Source: Rhodoblastus sp963748385 (lineage in GTDB: Bacteria > Pseudomonadota > Alphaproteobacteria > Rhizobiales > Beijerinckiaceae). Taken from it: 64,000 nucleotides of DNA. Positions 7,519 through 16,159 of this stretch are shown one piece after another (position 1 is the first letter of the stretch; each line of letters begins with the position of its first letter). Below the pieces are notes generated by a model. The model made no database searches and was not told the DNA's origin. It was given only the letters and a program-made list of their open reading frames with translations. Location: NCBI GenBank assembly GCA_963748385.1, contig CAVVIQ010000013.1, forward strand, positions 1 to 64,000. Direction: 5' to 3'. A program made the position numbers and the translations under genes.

Positions 7519-9087
7519 ATGTACAGAAGTTTTCTCTCGGTCAGCGGGTTCACGCTGCTTTCCCGCCTGACCGGGTTTCTTCGCGACGTCGTGGTGAGCG
7601 CCCTGATCGGAGCCGGAACCATGGGCGACGCCTGGGCGGTCGCCATTCGCCTGCCCAATCATTTCCGGGCGATTTTCGGCGAAGGCGCTTTTAACGCCGC
7701 TTATGTCCCAACCTATCTGCGCGTCTATGAGCAGTCCGACATCTGGGCGGCGCGCCATTTCGCCAATCAGATCTTCACTCTGCTGGTGATGTCCCAGATC
7801 GTGACGCTGGCGCTCGGCTGGATGTTCATGCCTACGCTCGTCCATCTTCTGGCGCCGGGCTTTGGCGCGGAGCCGGAAAAATTCGCCCTCGCCGTCAAGC
7901 TGACGCGGATCACGTTCCCCTATCTGTTCTGCATCACCCTGGTGACCCTCCATTCGGGAACCTTGAACGCCCATGGCAAATTCGCCATCCCCGCCTTTGC
8001 GCCGGTCCTGCTCAATCTTTTCATCCTGGCCTTTCTGGCGGCCGCCTTCCTTTTTCCCAACGCCGCCTATGCGGCGGCGGCGGGCGTGACCGCCTCGGGC
8101 CTAGCCCAGCTCGCCTTGCTGACCTTTTCGGCGCGGCGGATGCATCTGATGGAAAAGCTCGCGCGGCCGGAATTGAGCGCCGACGTGCGCGCCTTTTTCC
8201 GCCGGCTCGGTCCGGCGGTGATCGGTTCGGCGGGCGTTCAGATCGCCATGTTCGCCGATACGATCATCGGTTCGCTGCTGCCGACCGGCGGCCTGTCCTC
8301 GATCTACTATGCCGATCGTCTTTACCTGCTGCCGGTCGGACTCGTCGGCGTGGCGTCGGGTACGGTGCTGCTGCCGGAAATGAGCCGCTGTTTCGCGCGC
8401 CAGGACTGGGCGGGGGCCTTTACCGCGCAGAACCGCACGCTCGCGATGACTTTCACGCTGACCGCGCCATTCGCCGTCGCCTTCATCTTCATTCCCGAAC
8501 TGATCGTGCGCGCCCTGTTCCAGCACGGCGCCTTTCACGCCGCCGACACCGCCGCCACGGCCGCCGTTCTGCGCGCCTATGGCGTTGGCCTGCTGGCGGT
8601 GGTCGCGATCAACGCCTTGCGCTCGGGCTTCCAGGCGATGGGCGACACCAGGACGCCGATGATGGTGTCGCTCGGCGCGCTGATGGTCAATCTGCTGTTG
8701 AAGGTCGTGCTGTACAAGCCGATGGGCGCGGCCGGCATTGCGCTTGCGACCTCGGCCAACGCCTGGATCAATCTGGCGGCGCTGGCGGTCATCGGCTGGC
8801 GGCGTTTTCTGTTCCAGCCCGACGACATTCTCAAGGGCGTGGCGATGGCTTCCGCCACCGCGGCGGTGATCCTCGCCAATGTCGCGGTGTGGTTCGAGGG
8901 GCCTTTCGTCGCGCTCGGCTACCGGCTCGGCTTTCTCGGCGGGCTGGTCGCGCTTGCCCTGTTCGGGATCCTCGGGGCGATCGTCTATGGCGGCGCGGTC
9001 GTCGGCTTCTGCCGGGCGCTCGGCGTCACCCCTGCCCGGATGGGCCTGGGGCGGCTGGCGCCGCAAAAGATCGTGGAAAAAATCTAG
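7519..9087 (+). CDS. murJ: Lipid II flippase MurJ (MviN family)
   Basis: The 522-residue polytopic protein begins MYRSFLSVSGFTLLSRLTGFLRDVVVS, typical of MurJ, and shows about 14 hydrophobic segments. Family landmarks include IGAGTMGDAWAVAIRLPN, FRAIFGEGAFNAAYVP and FQAMGDTRTPM, with Arg residues lining the cavity of the MOP-fold transporter. It moves lipid II across the inner membrane for peptidoglycan synthesis. ATG 7519 was chosen because homology begins there. Its stop overlaps, tail to tail, the end of a penicillin-binding protein gene that uses the product. Confidence 0.95.
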   Translation: MYRSFLSVSGFTLLSRLTGFLRDVVVSALIGAGTMGDAWAVAIRLPNHFRAIFGEGAFNAAYVPTYLRVYEQSDIWAARHFANQIFTLLVMSQIVTLALGWMFMPTLVHLLAPGFGAEPEKFALAVKLTRITFPYLFCITLVTLHSGTLNAHGKFAIPAFAPVLLNLFILAFLAAAFLFPNAAYAAAAGVTASGLAQLALLTFSARRMHLMEKLARPELSADVRAFFRRLGPAVIGSAGVQIAMFADTIIGSLLPTGGLSSIYYADRLYLLPVGLVGVASGTVLLPEMSRCFARQDWAGAFTAQNRTLAMTFTLTAPFAVAFIFIPELIVRALFQHGAFHAADTAATAAVLRAYGVGLLAVVAINALRSGFQAMGDTRTPMMVSLGALMVNLLLKVVLYKPMGAAGIALATSANAWINLAALAVIGWRRFLFQPDDILKGVAMASATAAVILANVAVWFEGPFVALGYRLGFLGGLVALALFGILGAIVYGGAVVGFCRALGVTPARMGLGRLAPQKIVEKI

Positions 9088-11303
9088 CGCAGATCGACGA
9101 CAGCCGGCAGGCGGCGGGCGGCGGCGGTCGCGGCCTCGGCGTAATGCGGATGGGCCAGATCCAGCGCGCCATGGAGTTCGTCGGCCGATCTCATCAGCTT
9201 TTCGATGGTCCCCAGGGCTTCCGTGGACTTCTGCGACAATTGCTCGCGCAGCTTGAAGGTTTTGCCGCCCTCCGAATCGGCGAGCTGGACGATCGGCGCC
9301 TGCTGCGCCAACAGCGGCATGCCGGGCAGGGGTTTCAGATCGATCCCGCTATGGGCGTATTGCATGATGTCGTGCCAGGTCGCGGCGGGCAGGGTGCCGC
9401 CGGTCACCCGGTTCATCGGCTCGCCGTCGTCGTTGCCGTACCACACGATGCCGACGAAATTGCCCGAATAGCCGCAGAACCAGGCGTCCTTGTAATCGTT
9501 GGTGGTGCCGGTCTTGCCCGCGATGTCGACGCCTTCGATCTGGGCGCGCCGGCCGGTGCCCTGCAAGACCACCTGCCTCATCATGGAGACGAGCTCCTGG
9601 ACGTAAAACGGCTCGACGACCTGCTGCGGCTTTTCGCCGTCGCGGTCGTGGCTATACACGAGATCGCCGCGGCTGTTGTAAATTTCCAGCGCGGCATAGG
9701 GCGTGACCCTTTTGCCGCCGTTGGCGAAGGCGGCATAGGCGGTGGCCTGGTCCATCGGCCTGAGTTCGTCGGCGCCGAGCGGCAGAGACTGGGTGTCGGG
9801 CAGGGGCGCGGTGACGCCGAGCCGGCGCGCCGTGGCGATGATCCGCTTGCGGCCGCGCCGGGCGTCGCCGTCGCCGACCGCGATCGACAGCCGCACCGCC
9901 ACCGTGTTGAGCGAATGGGCGAGCGCGTCCCATAACGGCAGGCGGCCATAATACTTGCCGCCGTAATTTCTCGGGCACCAGTTGCCCAGGCAGATCGGGG
10001 CGTCCACGACCTCGGTGTCGGGGGTGAATTTCCCGCTCATCAGGGCGGTGAGATAGACATAGGGCTTGAAGGACGAGCCCGGTTGGCGATAGGCGTCGGT
10101 GACGCGATTGAACTGGCTGACCCCGTAGTCGCGCCCGCCGACCAGCGCCCGCACCGCGCCGTCCGGCTCCAGCACGATGCCCGCCGCCTGATGGGCGTTG
10201 GCGCTCGGGCCGCTTTCGCGCAGCATCTGGTTCAATGTGTCGTCGACCTTCTGCTGAAGGCCGGAATCGAGCGCGGCGCGCACGGTGAGCACGCGGTCCT
10301 TGCCGAGCTTGCCGGCGTCGGCCAGCGCCTTGACCTCGTTGAACGCCCAGTCGAGATACCAGTCGGGCGCCAGGTTCAGGCCGCCGCGATCGATCGGCGA
10401 GGCCGGATGGCGCAGCGCGTCGGCGATCTGGTTCTGCTGGAGATAGCCGGCCACCACCATGTTGTTCAGCACTTCATTGGCGCGGGCGCGGGCGGCGGGC
10501 AGGTTGACATGGGGCGCGAATTTGGTCGGCGCCTTGAACAGGCCGGCCAGCATGGCCGCCTGGGCCAGGGTCACGTCGCGGACCGAGCGGCCGAAATAGA
10601 ATTGCGCCGCGGCCTGGATGCCGAAGGCGCCGCCGCCCATATAGGCGCGGTCCAGATAGAGCTGGAGGATCTGCTTCTTGGTGAGATGGGATTCCAGCCA
10701 GAAGGCGAGGAAGGCCTCGTTGATCTTGCGGGTCAGCGTGCGTTCGTTGGAGAGGAACAGATTTTTCGCCAGCTGCTGGGTCAGGGTCGAGCCGCCCTGC
10801 ACCACGCCGGAGGCGCGGGCGTTGACGGTCAGCGCCCGCATCAGGCCGACCGGATCGACGCCCCAATGGTCGTAGAAGCGGCGGTCCTCGGTCGAAAGCA
10901 CCGCCTGGATCACATAATCGGGATATTCGTCGAGCGGCACGGCGTCGTCATGGAGAATGCCGCGCCGGCCCACCTCCTTGCCGTAGCGGTCCTCGAACGT
11001 GACGGCGAGATCGGTCTGTTTCAGCCAGTCGCGCGCGCCGGTGAGGCGGAAGGCGGGCTGGGCCAAGGCGACGAGGACGATCCCGCCGAATGCGCCGAGC
11101 GTCAGCGCCTCGCAGGCGAGATCGGCCGCCACGCGGGTCGCGCCGCGCGCGTGGAACCGCTCCATGAAGCTGGAAAAATCGCGCCACAGCTCCGCCAATT
11201 CCACGCCGAGCGTATAGAACGCGCTGTCGATCCAGGAATCGATCGCCAGCAGCGCGTTGCTCAGCGCGCGGAACCATCCGGCTTTTCTGAAATCATAGGC
11301 CAA
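9084..11303 (-). CDS. Class A penicillin-binding protein (PBP1A family)
   Basis: The 739-residue bifunctional protein polymerises and cross-links peptidoglycan in the periplasm. There is a cytoplasmic N-terminus and one membrane helix near residues 66-84. The GT51 glycosyltransferase domain has the catalytic Glu in TEDRRFYDHWGVD (139-150) and GGSTLTQQLAKN (170-181). The transpeptidase domain has SSFK (410-413), SLN (464-466) and KTGT (597-600). All catalytic motifs are intact. It lies convergent to murJ, the flippase supplying its substrate. Confidence 0.94.
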   Translation of the reverse strand: MAYDFRKAGWFRALSNALLAIDSWIDSAFYTLGVELAELWRDFSSFMERFHARGATRVAADLACEALTLGAFGGIVLVALAQPAFRLTGARDWLKQTDLAVTFEDRYGKEVGRRGILHDDAVPLDEYPDYVIQAVLSTEDRRFYDHWGVDPVGLMRALTVNARASGVVQGGSTLTQQLAKNLFLSNERTLTRKINEAFLAFWLESHLTKKQILQLYLDRAYMGGGAFGIQAAAQFYFGRSVRDVTLAQAAMLAGLFKAPTKFAPHVNLPAARARANEVLNNMVVAGYLQQNQIADALRHPASPIDRGGLNLAPDWYLDWAFNEVKALADAGKLGKDRVLTVRAALDSGLQQKVDDTLNQMLRESGPSANAHQAAGIVLEPDGAVRALVGGRDYGVSQFNRVTDAYRQPGSSFKPYVYLTALMSGKFTPDTEVVDAPICLGNWCPRNYGGKYYGRLPLWDALAHSLNTVAVRLSIAVGDGDARRGRKRIIATARRLGVTAPLPDTQSLPLGADELRPMDQATAYAAFANGGKRVTPYAALEIYNSRGDLVYSHDRDGEKPQQVVEPFYVQELVSMMRQVVLQGTGRRAQIEGVDIAGKTGTTNDYKDAWFCGYSGNFVGIVWYGNDDGEPMNRVTGGTLPAATWHDIMQYAHSGIDLKPLPGMPLLAQQAPIVQLADSEGGKTFKLREQLSQKSTEALGTIEKLMRSADELHGALDLAHPHYAEAATAAARRLPAVVDLR

Positions 11304-11360
11304 GGCGGCCCCGCTCCATTCCGTCTCCGCGGGCCTTGACAGGCCGCCCGCGCCAACGCC

Positions 11361-11376
11361 TTAACATTGTCCTAAC
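11361..11376. promoter_or_regulatory. CtrA-like half-site pair (one mismatch)
   Basis: TTAA (11361-11364), seven bases, then CTAAC (11372-11376) resembles the alphaproteobacterial CtrA motif TTAA-N7-TTAAC with one mismatch. It lies between the divergent PBP and YcgN-like genes. A match of this quality can occur by chance in 64 kb. Confidence 0.25.
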
Positions 11377-11437
11377 CTCATCCGCCTTCAAGGGCAAAAT
11401 CCGCGCCGCCGCGAAGCGCGCCATTTTGAAACAGATC

Positions 11438-11959
11438 ATGTCCGGGAAAAGCAAGCCGCGCGCGTCCCGCTCGCAGGACAACCCATTCTGGCGCGGCCGG
11501 GCGCTGACCGATTTCTCCAGGGCGGAATGGGAGAGCCTGTGCGACGGCTGCGGGCGCTGCTGCCTGGTCAAGCTCGAGGATGAGGACAGCGGCGAAATCC
11601 ATTTCACCGATGTCGGCTGCCGGCTGCTCGATCCGGCGACGGCGCGCTGCCGCGACTATGGCCATCGGGCGCGGCGAGTGAGGGATTGCATCCGCCTCAC
11701 CCCGGAGAGCGCCGCGAGCCTGACCTGGCTGCCGCCGACCTGCGCCTATCGGCTGCTGGCGCGCGGCGAGGACCTGCCCGATTGGCACCCTCTGGTCAGC
11801 GGTCGGCGGGAAAGCGTGGTCGAGGCGGGGATTTCGGTTCTGGGGCGGGTCGGCGCGCTGGAGGACGAACTGCCGGTCGAGGCTCTGGTCGACCATATCG
11901 TCGCCTGGCCCGGCAAGGTCCCCAGGGTGGCGAAGCAGGGGCGGAAGAAAAAAGGTTAA
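11438..11959 (+). CDS. YcgN/UPF0260-family cysteine-cluster protein
   Basis: The 173-residue protein fits the UPF0260 (YcgN) family. Near residue 34 it has WESLCDGCGRCC, a Cys-x2-Cys-x2-Cys-Cys cluster, followed by GCRLLDPATARCRDY and a further Cys in RDCIRLT and in PPTCAYRLL. The cysteines probably bind zinc or an iron-sulfur cluster; the function of the family is not known to me. The start is placed at ATG 11438, just before the family-wide PFWRGRALTDFSRAEWESLC segment; a longer open frame from 11336 is less likely. Confidence 0.85.
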   Translation: MSGKSKPRASRSQDNPFWRGRALTDFSRAEWESLCDGCGRCCLVKLEDEDSGEIHFTDVGCRLLDPATARCRDYGHRARRVRDCIRLTPESAASLTWLPPTCAYRLLARGEDLPDWHPLVSGRRESVVEAGISVLGRVGALEDELPVEALVDHIVAWPGKVPRVAKQGRKKKG

Positions 11960-11980
11960 GGCGGCCTTGGCCGTTAACCG
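11955..11980 (+). terminator. Hairpin at the end of the YcgN-like gene
   Basis: GGTTAA and CGGCC pair with GGCCG and TTAACC around a two-base loop, with a two-base bulge. The stop codon lies inside the left arm. No U tract follows, so function as a terminator is uncertain. Confidence 0.35.
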
Positions 11981-11982
11981 CT

Positions 11983-12115
11983 GCTTTACGCCCGAAACGG
12001 GAATTTGCGATCAGGACGGGAATATCTCCTGAACGAATCGCTGAAGGGCGGAGCTTTACGCCCGAAACGGGAATTGGATCAGGAGGGAATATTGAAATAC
12101 TGAGGGCGGAGTTTT
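11983..12115. repeat. Imperfect 70-bp tandem repeat, about two copies
   Basis: GCTTTACGCCCGAAACGGG plus AATT occurs at 11983-12005 and again at 12053-12075, exactly 70 bp apart. In both copies it is followed by a GATCAGGA/CGGGAATAT-like segment and then CTGA(A)GGGCGGAG. A weaker third echo (CCTTTACG with CCCGGAACGGGATT) lies at about 12142-12183. It fills most of the gap between the convergent YcgN-like and fadD genes. Confidence 0.75.
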
Positions 12116-12198
12116 CCGCTTTGTTCCTTTATTGAACCGATCCTTTACGCTGCCCGCGCGCGCGGCGCCCGGAACGGGATTCCCGGAATTTTGCGCGA

Positions 12199-12236
12199 AC
12201 GAAAGGAGCGCGAATCACTGATCCTCGTCCTTTCGT
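12199..12236. repeat. Inverted repeat downstream of fadD
   Basis: ACGAAAGGA (12199-12207) and TCCTTTCGT (12228-12236) form a 9-bp perfect stem with a 20-base spacer, just past the fadD stop on the minus strand. It may terminate fadD transcription, but no clear U tract follows. Confidence 0.35.
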
Positions 12237-12259
12237 CTTTCGTTCCCTTCGGCGGTGGA

Positions 12260-13939
12260 TCACTCGACCTGCTTCGCGACTTCGTCACGCAAGGCGCGGC
12301 GCAAAATCTTGCCGACATTGGTCTTCGGCAGTTCATTGCGAAACAGGATGTGCTTCGGCACCTTGTAGCCGGTCAGATGTTCCCGGCAAAAGGCGCGCAG
12401 ATCCTCGATGGTCAGTTCGGGATCCCTGCGCACGACTGCGATCACCACCGCCTCGCCCGTGGTGGCGTGCGGCACACCGACCGCGCCGACCTCCAGCACG
12501 CCGGCGTGCATGCTGACCACGTCCTCGATCTCGTTGGGATAGACGTTGAAGCCTGAAACGATGATCAAATCCTTCTTCCGGTCGACGATGCGAATGAAGC
12601 CGCGCTCATCGACGGTGGCGATGTCGCCGGTGCGCAGGAATCCGTCGGCGGTGATGACTTTCGCCGTTTCCTCGGGACGGTTCCAATAACCCTTCATCAC
12701 CTGCGGGCCGCGCACGCAGAGCTCGCCGGTCTCGCCTATTCCGAGCTCGCGCCCATCGTCGTCGCGAATGGCGATCTCGGTACTGGGCGCGGGCAGGCCC
12801 GCCGCTCCGTTGTAATCGGCGATGTCGAGAGGATTCATGGAAATGCATGGCGACGATTCAGTCAGCCCATACGCCTCGACCAGAGGCTTGCCGGTGACTC
12901 GCTTCCAGCGCTCGGCCACCGCGCGCTGGACCGCCATGCCGCCGCCGAGAGAGATCTTCAACTGGCTGAAATCGAGCTTCGCGAAGTCGGGATTGTTGAG
13001 CAGGGCGTTGAACAAGGTGTTGACGCCCGTAATCAACGAGAACGGCCGCCGCTTCATTTCCTTGACCAGACCGGGGATGTCGCGCGGATTGGCGATGAGA
13101 ATGTTGGTCGCGCCAATCTCGAAGAAGCCCAGGCAATTGGCCGTCAAGGCGAAAATATGATAGAGCGGCAGCGCGGTAATGGCGGTTTCCCTTCCCTCTT
13201 CGACGAAGGGAAGAAACCAGGCGACGCCTTGCTGCACATTGGCGACGATGTTGCGATGCGTCAGCATGGCGCCCTTGGGCGTTCCTGTCGTTCCCCCGGT
13301 ATATTGCAGGAAAGCGAGATCGTCGGCGCCGATGTCGGGCTGCTTGAATTGCCGCAGGGCGCCGTCGCGGAGCGCCTGACGGAATTTCACCGCGCCCGGA
13401 ATCTTCCAGGCCGGAACCATGCGCTTGACGTTCCGGAGGACAAAATTGACCAGTTTTCCCTTGGGAAAGCCGAGCATGTCGCCGACGCCGGTCACGACGA
13501 CATGCGCGACCTCGGTTCTCGCCACGCATTTTTCCAGCACATGGGCGAAATTTTCGACGACCACGATGGCCTGCGCGCCGGAATCCGCGAGCTGGAACTC
13601 AAGCTCGCGCGCCGTGTAAAGCGGGTTGCAGTTGACGACCACATAGCCTGCCCGCAACGCGCCGAACAGCGCGATTGGATATTGCAGGATATTCGGCATC
13701 ATCAGCGCGACGCGGGCGCCGCGCGGCAATTTCAGGCCGGATTGAAGGAAGGCCGCGAAATCACGGCTCAGACGATCGAGCTCGGCATAGGTGATCGCAG
13801 AGCCCATGCTGACAAAGGCGTCTCGCGCCGCGAATTTTTCAACTGATTTCGAGAAAAGATCGCCGATCGATCGATACGCGTCGATCGCAACTTCAGCGGG
13901 AACGCCGGTCGGATAACTGGCGAGCCAGACCTTGTCCAT
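12260..13939 (-). CDS. fadD: Long-chain fatty acid-CoA ligase
   Basis: The 559-residue protein belongs to the ANL superfamily. The AMP-binding P-loop is YTGGTTGTPKG (213-223), followed by EAYGLTESSP, YWNRPEETAK, a DGFLRTGDIA motif and the FACS signature VSGFNVYPNEIED. The catalytic Lys sits near the C-terminus in LPKTNVGKILRR. It activates fatty acids to acyl-AMP and then to acyl-CoA. Length and N-terminus match FadD of alphaproteobacteria. It is transcribed alone on the minus strand. Confidence 0.92.
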   Translation of the reverse strand: MDKVWLASYPTGVPAEVAIDAYRSIGDLFSKSVEKFAARDAFVSMGSAITYAELDRLSRDFAAFLQSGLKLPRGARVALMMPNILQYPIALFGALRAGYVVVNCNPLYTARELEFQLADSGAQAIVVVENFAHVLEKCVARTEVAHVVVTGVGDMLGFPKGKLVNFVLRNVKRMVPAWKIPGAVKFRQALRDGALRQFKQPDIGADDLAFLQYTGGTTGTPKGAMLTHRNIVANVQQGVAWFLPFVEEGRETAITALPLYHIFALTANCLGFFEIGATNILIANPRDIPGLVKEMKRRPFSLITGVNTLFNALLNNPDFAKLDFSQLKISLGGGMAVQRAVAERWKRVTGKPLVEAYGLTESSPCISMNPLDIADYNGAAGLPAPSTEIAIRDDDGRELGIGETGELCVRGPQVMKGYWNRPEETAKVITADGFLRTGDIATVDERGFIRIVDRKKDLIIVSGFNVYPNEIEDVVSMHAGVLEVGAVGVPHATTGEAVVIAVVRRDPELTIEDLRAFCREHLTGYKVPKHILFRNELPKTNVGKILRRALRDEVAKQVE

Positions 13940-14263
13940 CGCGGAATACCTCCCCCTCTCCTCTTCGTCCGAGGCGCTTCGACGCGTCGTCCGGGAGTTC
14001 GGACCATTTCACAATATGCCACAGAATCACGCGCCATACGTTGAGATAGCCCAAACTGTCCGCGGGGGGCGCAGTCCACAGCAAATCGCAGAGTTCTCGC
14101 GACGAGGCGGCTTTTGGTCATCCTCAGCCTCGCCGTGTCCTTTCTTCGGCTCCAAAGCCGAGAAAGCAGGTCGCGGTAGCTCTACCATGTCGCCTTACGA
14201 ACGTTCTCCAACCGTTCTGGCGTTTTTCTGGAAATCGCTGTACCCCCTTACATTCTGCCCGGC
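13940..14263. other. Intergenic, probable fadD leader
   Basis: No gene is seen. The segment lies upstream of fadD and downstream of the M20 peptidase, both on the minus strand. A bulged hairpin (about 14140-14166, TTTCTTCGGCT and AGCCGAGAAA) is the only structure noticed, and it has no U tract. The open forward frame through here has no coding features. Confidence 0.4.
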
Positions 14264-15649
14264 TCATTCCGCCAGGGCGGCGAGAATCCGCGCCCAGCTC
14301 CGCGCGCCCTTCTGGAACGACGACAATTCGTATTTTTCATTGGGCGAATGGATGCGGTCGTCGTCGAGGCCGAAGCCGACCATCAGCGAATTCATCTTCA
14401 GCTCGCGCTTGAACAGGCCGACGACCGGGATCGAGCCGCCGGAGGCGGCGAGCACGGCGGGCTTGCCCCATTCCTGTTCCAGCGCGCGGCTGGCGCGCTG
14501 GATCGCCTCGGAATGGAAGGACAAAGACAGAGCCGGGCTCGCGCCGTGGCTCAGGAATTCCGCCTCGCAATCGGCGGGCAGGCTGTCGCGCACATACTGG
14601 CGGAAGGCGTCGACGACGGCCTGCGGATTCTGTTTGCCGACGAGGCGGAAGGAGAATTTGGCGCTCGCTTGCGCTGGCAGCACGGTCTTGGAGCCTTCGC
14701 CGGTGTAGCCGCCGATGACGCCGTTGACGTCGCAGGTCGGCCGCGCCCAGATCTGCTCCAGAACGGAAAATTTCGTTTCGCCGGCGGGAGCCGACAGGCC
14801 GACCTCGGCGAGGAAAGCCGCCTCGTCGAAATCGAGTTCCGCCCATTGCTCCTTGATCTCGGGAGGAAGTTCGGGGACGCCCTCGTAGAAGTCGGGCAGG
14901 GTAACCCGCCCGTCCTCGTCGTGCAGGCCGGCGATGATCCGCGCCAGGACATGGATCGGATTGGCGGCGGGGCCGCCGAACATGCCGGAATGGAGATCGC
15001 GGCTCGCACCCTTGACGATCACTTCCTCGAGCACCAGGCCGCGCAGCATGCAGGTGATCAGCGGCGTGTCGCGATTCCACATATTGGTGTCGCAGACCAG
15101 CATCAGGTCGGCCTTCAGCTCCCTGGCGTTTTCGGCGATGAAGGCGGGAAGCGAAGGCGAGCCGGATTCCTCTTCGCCTTCAAACAGCACACTGACGTTG
15201 CACGGAAGGCCGCCATTGGCGCGCAAGGCGCGGCAAGCCTCGACAAAGGTCATGAGCTGGCCCTTGTCGTCGGCGGCGCCGCGCGCGACGATCTGTTTGC
15301 TGCCCGGCCCTGCCTCCTTCAGCGCCGGCGCGAAGGGGTCGGCTTGCCAAAGTTCCAGCGGATCGACCGGCTGCACGTCGTAATGGCCGTAGAACAGCAC
15401 ATTCGGCGCGTCGGGCCGCGCCGCCTTGGCCTTGCCGACCACCATCGGATGGCCGGCGGTCGGGCGCACGGAGGCGTCGAAGCCGACCGCGCGCAACTGG
15501 GTTGCGAGCCATTCGGCGGCGGAAACGCATTCGCCGGCAAAAGCGGGGTCGGTGGAGATCGAGCGAATGCGCAGCAGTTCGAACAGGCGTTCCAGCGCCC
15601 CCTGATGGTCGGCGTCGAGCGCGGCCAGCGCTTTATCGAGATTGGACAT
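14264..15649 (-). CDS. M20-family metallopeptidase (dipeptidase-like)
   Basis: The 461-residue protein shows M20 metal-binding motifs: GHYDVQP (His89, Asp91), ARGAADDKGQ with the bridging Asp, FEGEEESGSP with the catalytic Glu pair near 159-160, CDTNMW and a C-terminal HSPNEKYE. The dimerisation domain includes RDLHSGMFGG. Members with the GHYDVQP form are dipeptidases or related amide hydrolases; the substrate is not predictable. The start ATG 15649 has GGAG just upstream; the longer frame to 15688 lacks support. Confidence 0.9.
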   Translation of the reverse strand: MSNLDKALAALDADHQGALERLFELLRIRSISTDPAFAGECVSAAEWLATQLRAVGFDASVRPTAGHPMVVGKAKAARPDAPNVLFYGHYDVQPVDPLELWQADPFAPALKEAGPGSKQIVARGAADDKGQLMTFVEACRALRANGGLPCNVSVLFEGEEESGSPSLPAFIAENARELKADLMLVCDTNMWNRDTPLITCMLRGLVLEEVIVKGASRDLHSGMFGGPAANPIHVLARIIAGLHDEDGRVTLPDFYEGVPELPPEIKEQWAELDFDEAAFLAEVGLSAPAGETKFSVLEQIWARPTCDVNGVIGGYTGEGSKTVLPAQASAKFSFRLVGKQNPQAVVDAFRQYVRDSLPADCEAEFLSHGASPALSLSFHSEAIQRASRALEQEWGKPAVLAASGGSIPVVGLFKRELKMNSLMVGFGLDDDRIHSPNEKYELSSFQKGARSWARILAALAE

Positions 15650-15781
15650 GGAGGCTCCGGCGTGAATCGTGTGGTAAACTACCAGCACAGACGTTTGCCG
15701 TCACGCGGCGGCGCGTGCGCCGTCGTCCCGTTCATGGGGAGAGGGGGTGCGGCTGCGGCTCCAGTCACAGGAGGCGTTCAG

Positions 15782-16033
15782 ATGGTCACAATTCCGCAAG
15801 GGTGGAGCGGCGACGAGAAAAAGATCGCCAAGGTCTTCCAGTTCAAGACTTTCGCTCAGGCTCTGGGCTTCATGGTCGAAGTCGGGCTCTATTGCGAGCG
15901 CGAGGATCATCATCCCAAGTGGCGGAATGTCTACAACAAGGTCTGGGTCGAACTGAGCACCCATTCCGCCGGCAAGGTCACCGAAAGGGACCTGGCGCTG
16001 GCCGCTCATATGGACAGCGTTTTCTCGGGCTGA
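15782..16033 (+). CDS. phhB: Pterin-4a-carbinolamine dehydratase
   Basis: The 83-residue protein carries the family signature EDHHPKWRNVYNKVWVELSTH, with the His-His pair and the His after Thr forming the active site, then the KVTERDLALAAHMD helix. The enzyme dehydrates 4a-hydroxytetrahydrobiopterin to recycle the pterin cofactor. ATG 15782 has a strong AGGAGG ribosome binding site (CACAGGAGGCGTTCAG). It is slightly shorter at the N-terminus than many homologues. No phenylalanine hydroxylase gene is nearby. Confidence 0.92.
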   Translation: MVTIPQGWSGDEKKIAKVFQFKTFAQALGFMVEVGLYCEREDHHPKWRNVYNKVWVELSTHSAGKVTERDLALAAHMDSVFSG

Positions 16034-16039
16034 TCATGC

Positions 16040-16066
16040 GAATTCCGCATGAATCATGCGGAATTC
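16040..16066 (+). terminator. Hairpin after the pterin dehydratase gene
   Basis: GAATTCCGCATGA and TCATGCGGAATTC form a perfect 13-bp inverted repeat around a single A, eight bases after the stop. It is followed by CTTATT, a weak U tract. Being nearly symmetric it could serve both converging genes. Confidence 0.55.
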
Positions 16067-16121
16067 TTATTCCGCTGGCGCGGAAATTCATCCGCGACTT
16101 AAAGGATTTTCGCGCCATGGC

Positions 16122-16155
16122 GTTTCCGCGGATTGCGAAGCAATCTTGCGGAAAC
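16122..16155 (-). terminator. Hairpin after the histidine kinase gene
   Basis: GTTTCCGC plus GATTGC pairs with GCAATC plus GCGGAAAC around a GAA loop, with small bulges. It begins five bases past the histidine kinase stop on the minus strand. No clear U tract follows. Confidence 0.45.
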
Positions 16156-16159
16156 CGTA

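Noticed and set aside
11981..12140. Possible CRISPR from the 70-bp repeats
   Set aside because: Only two copies, the repeats run on through the would-be spacer, and no cas gene is present.
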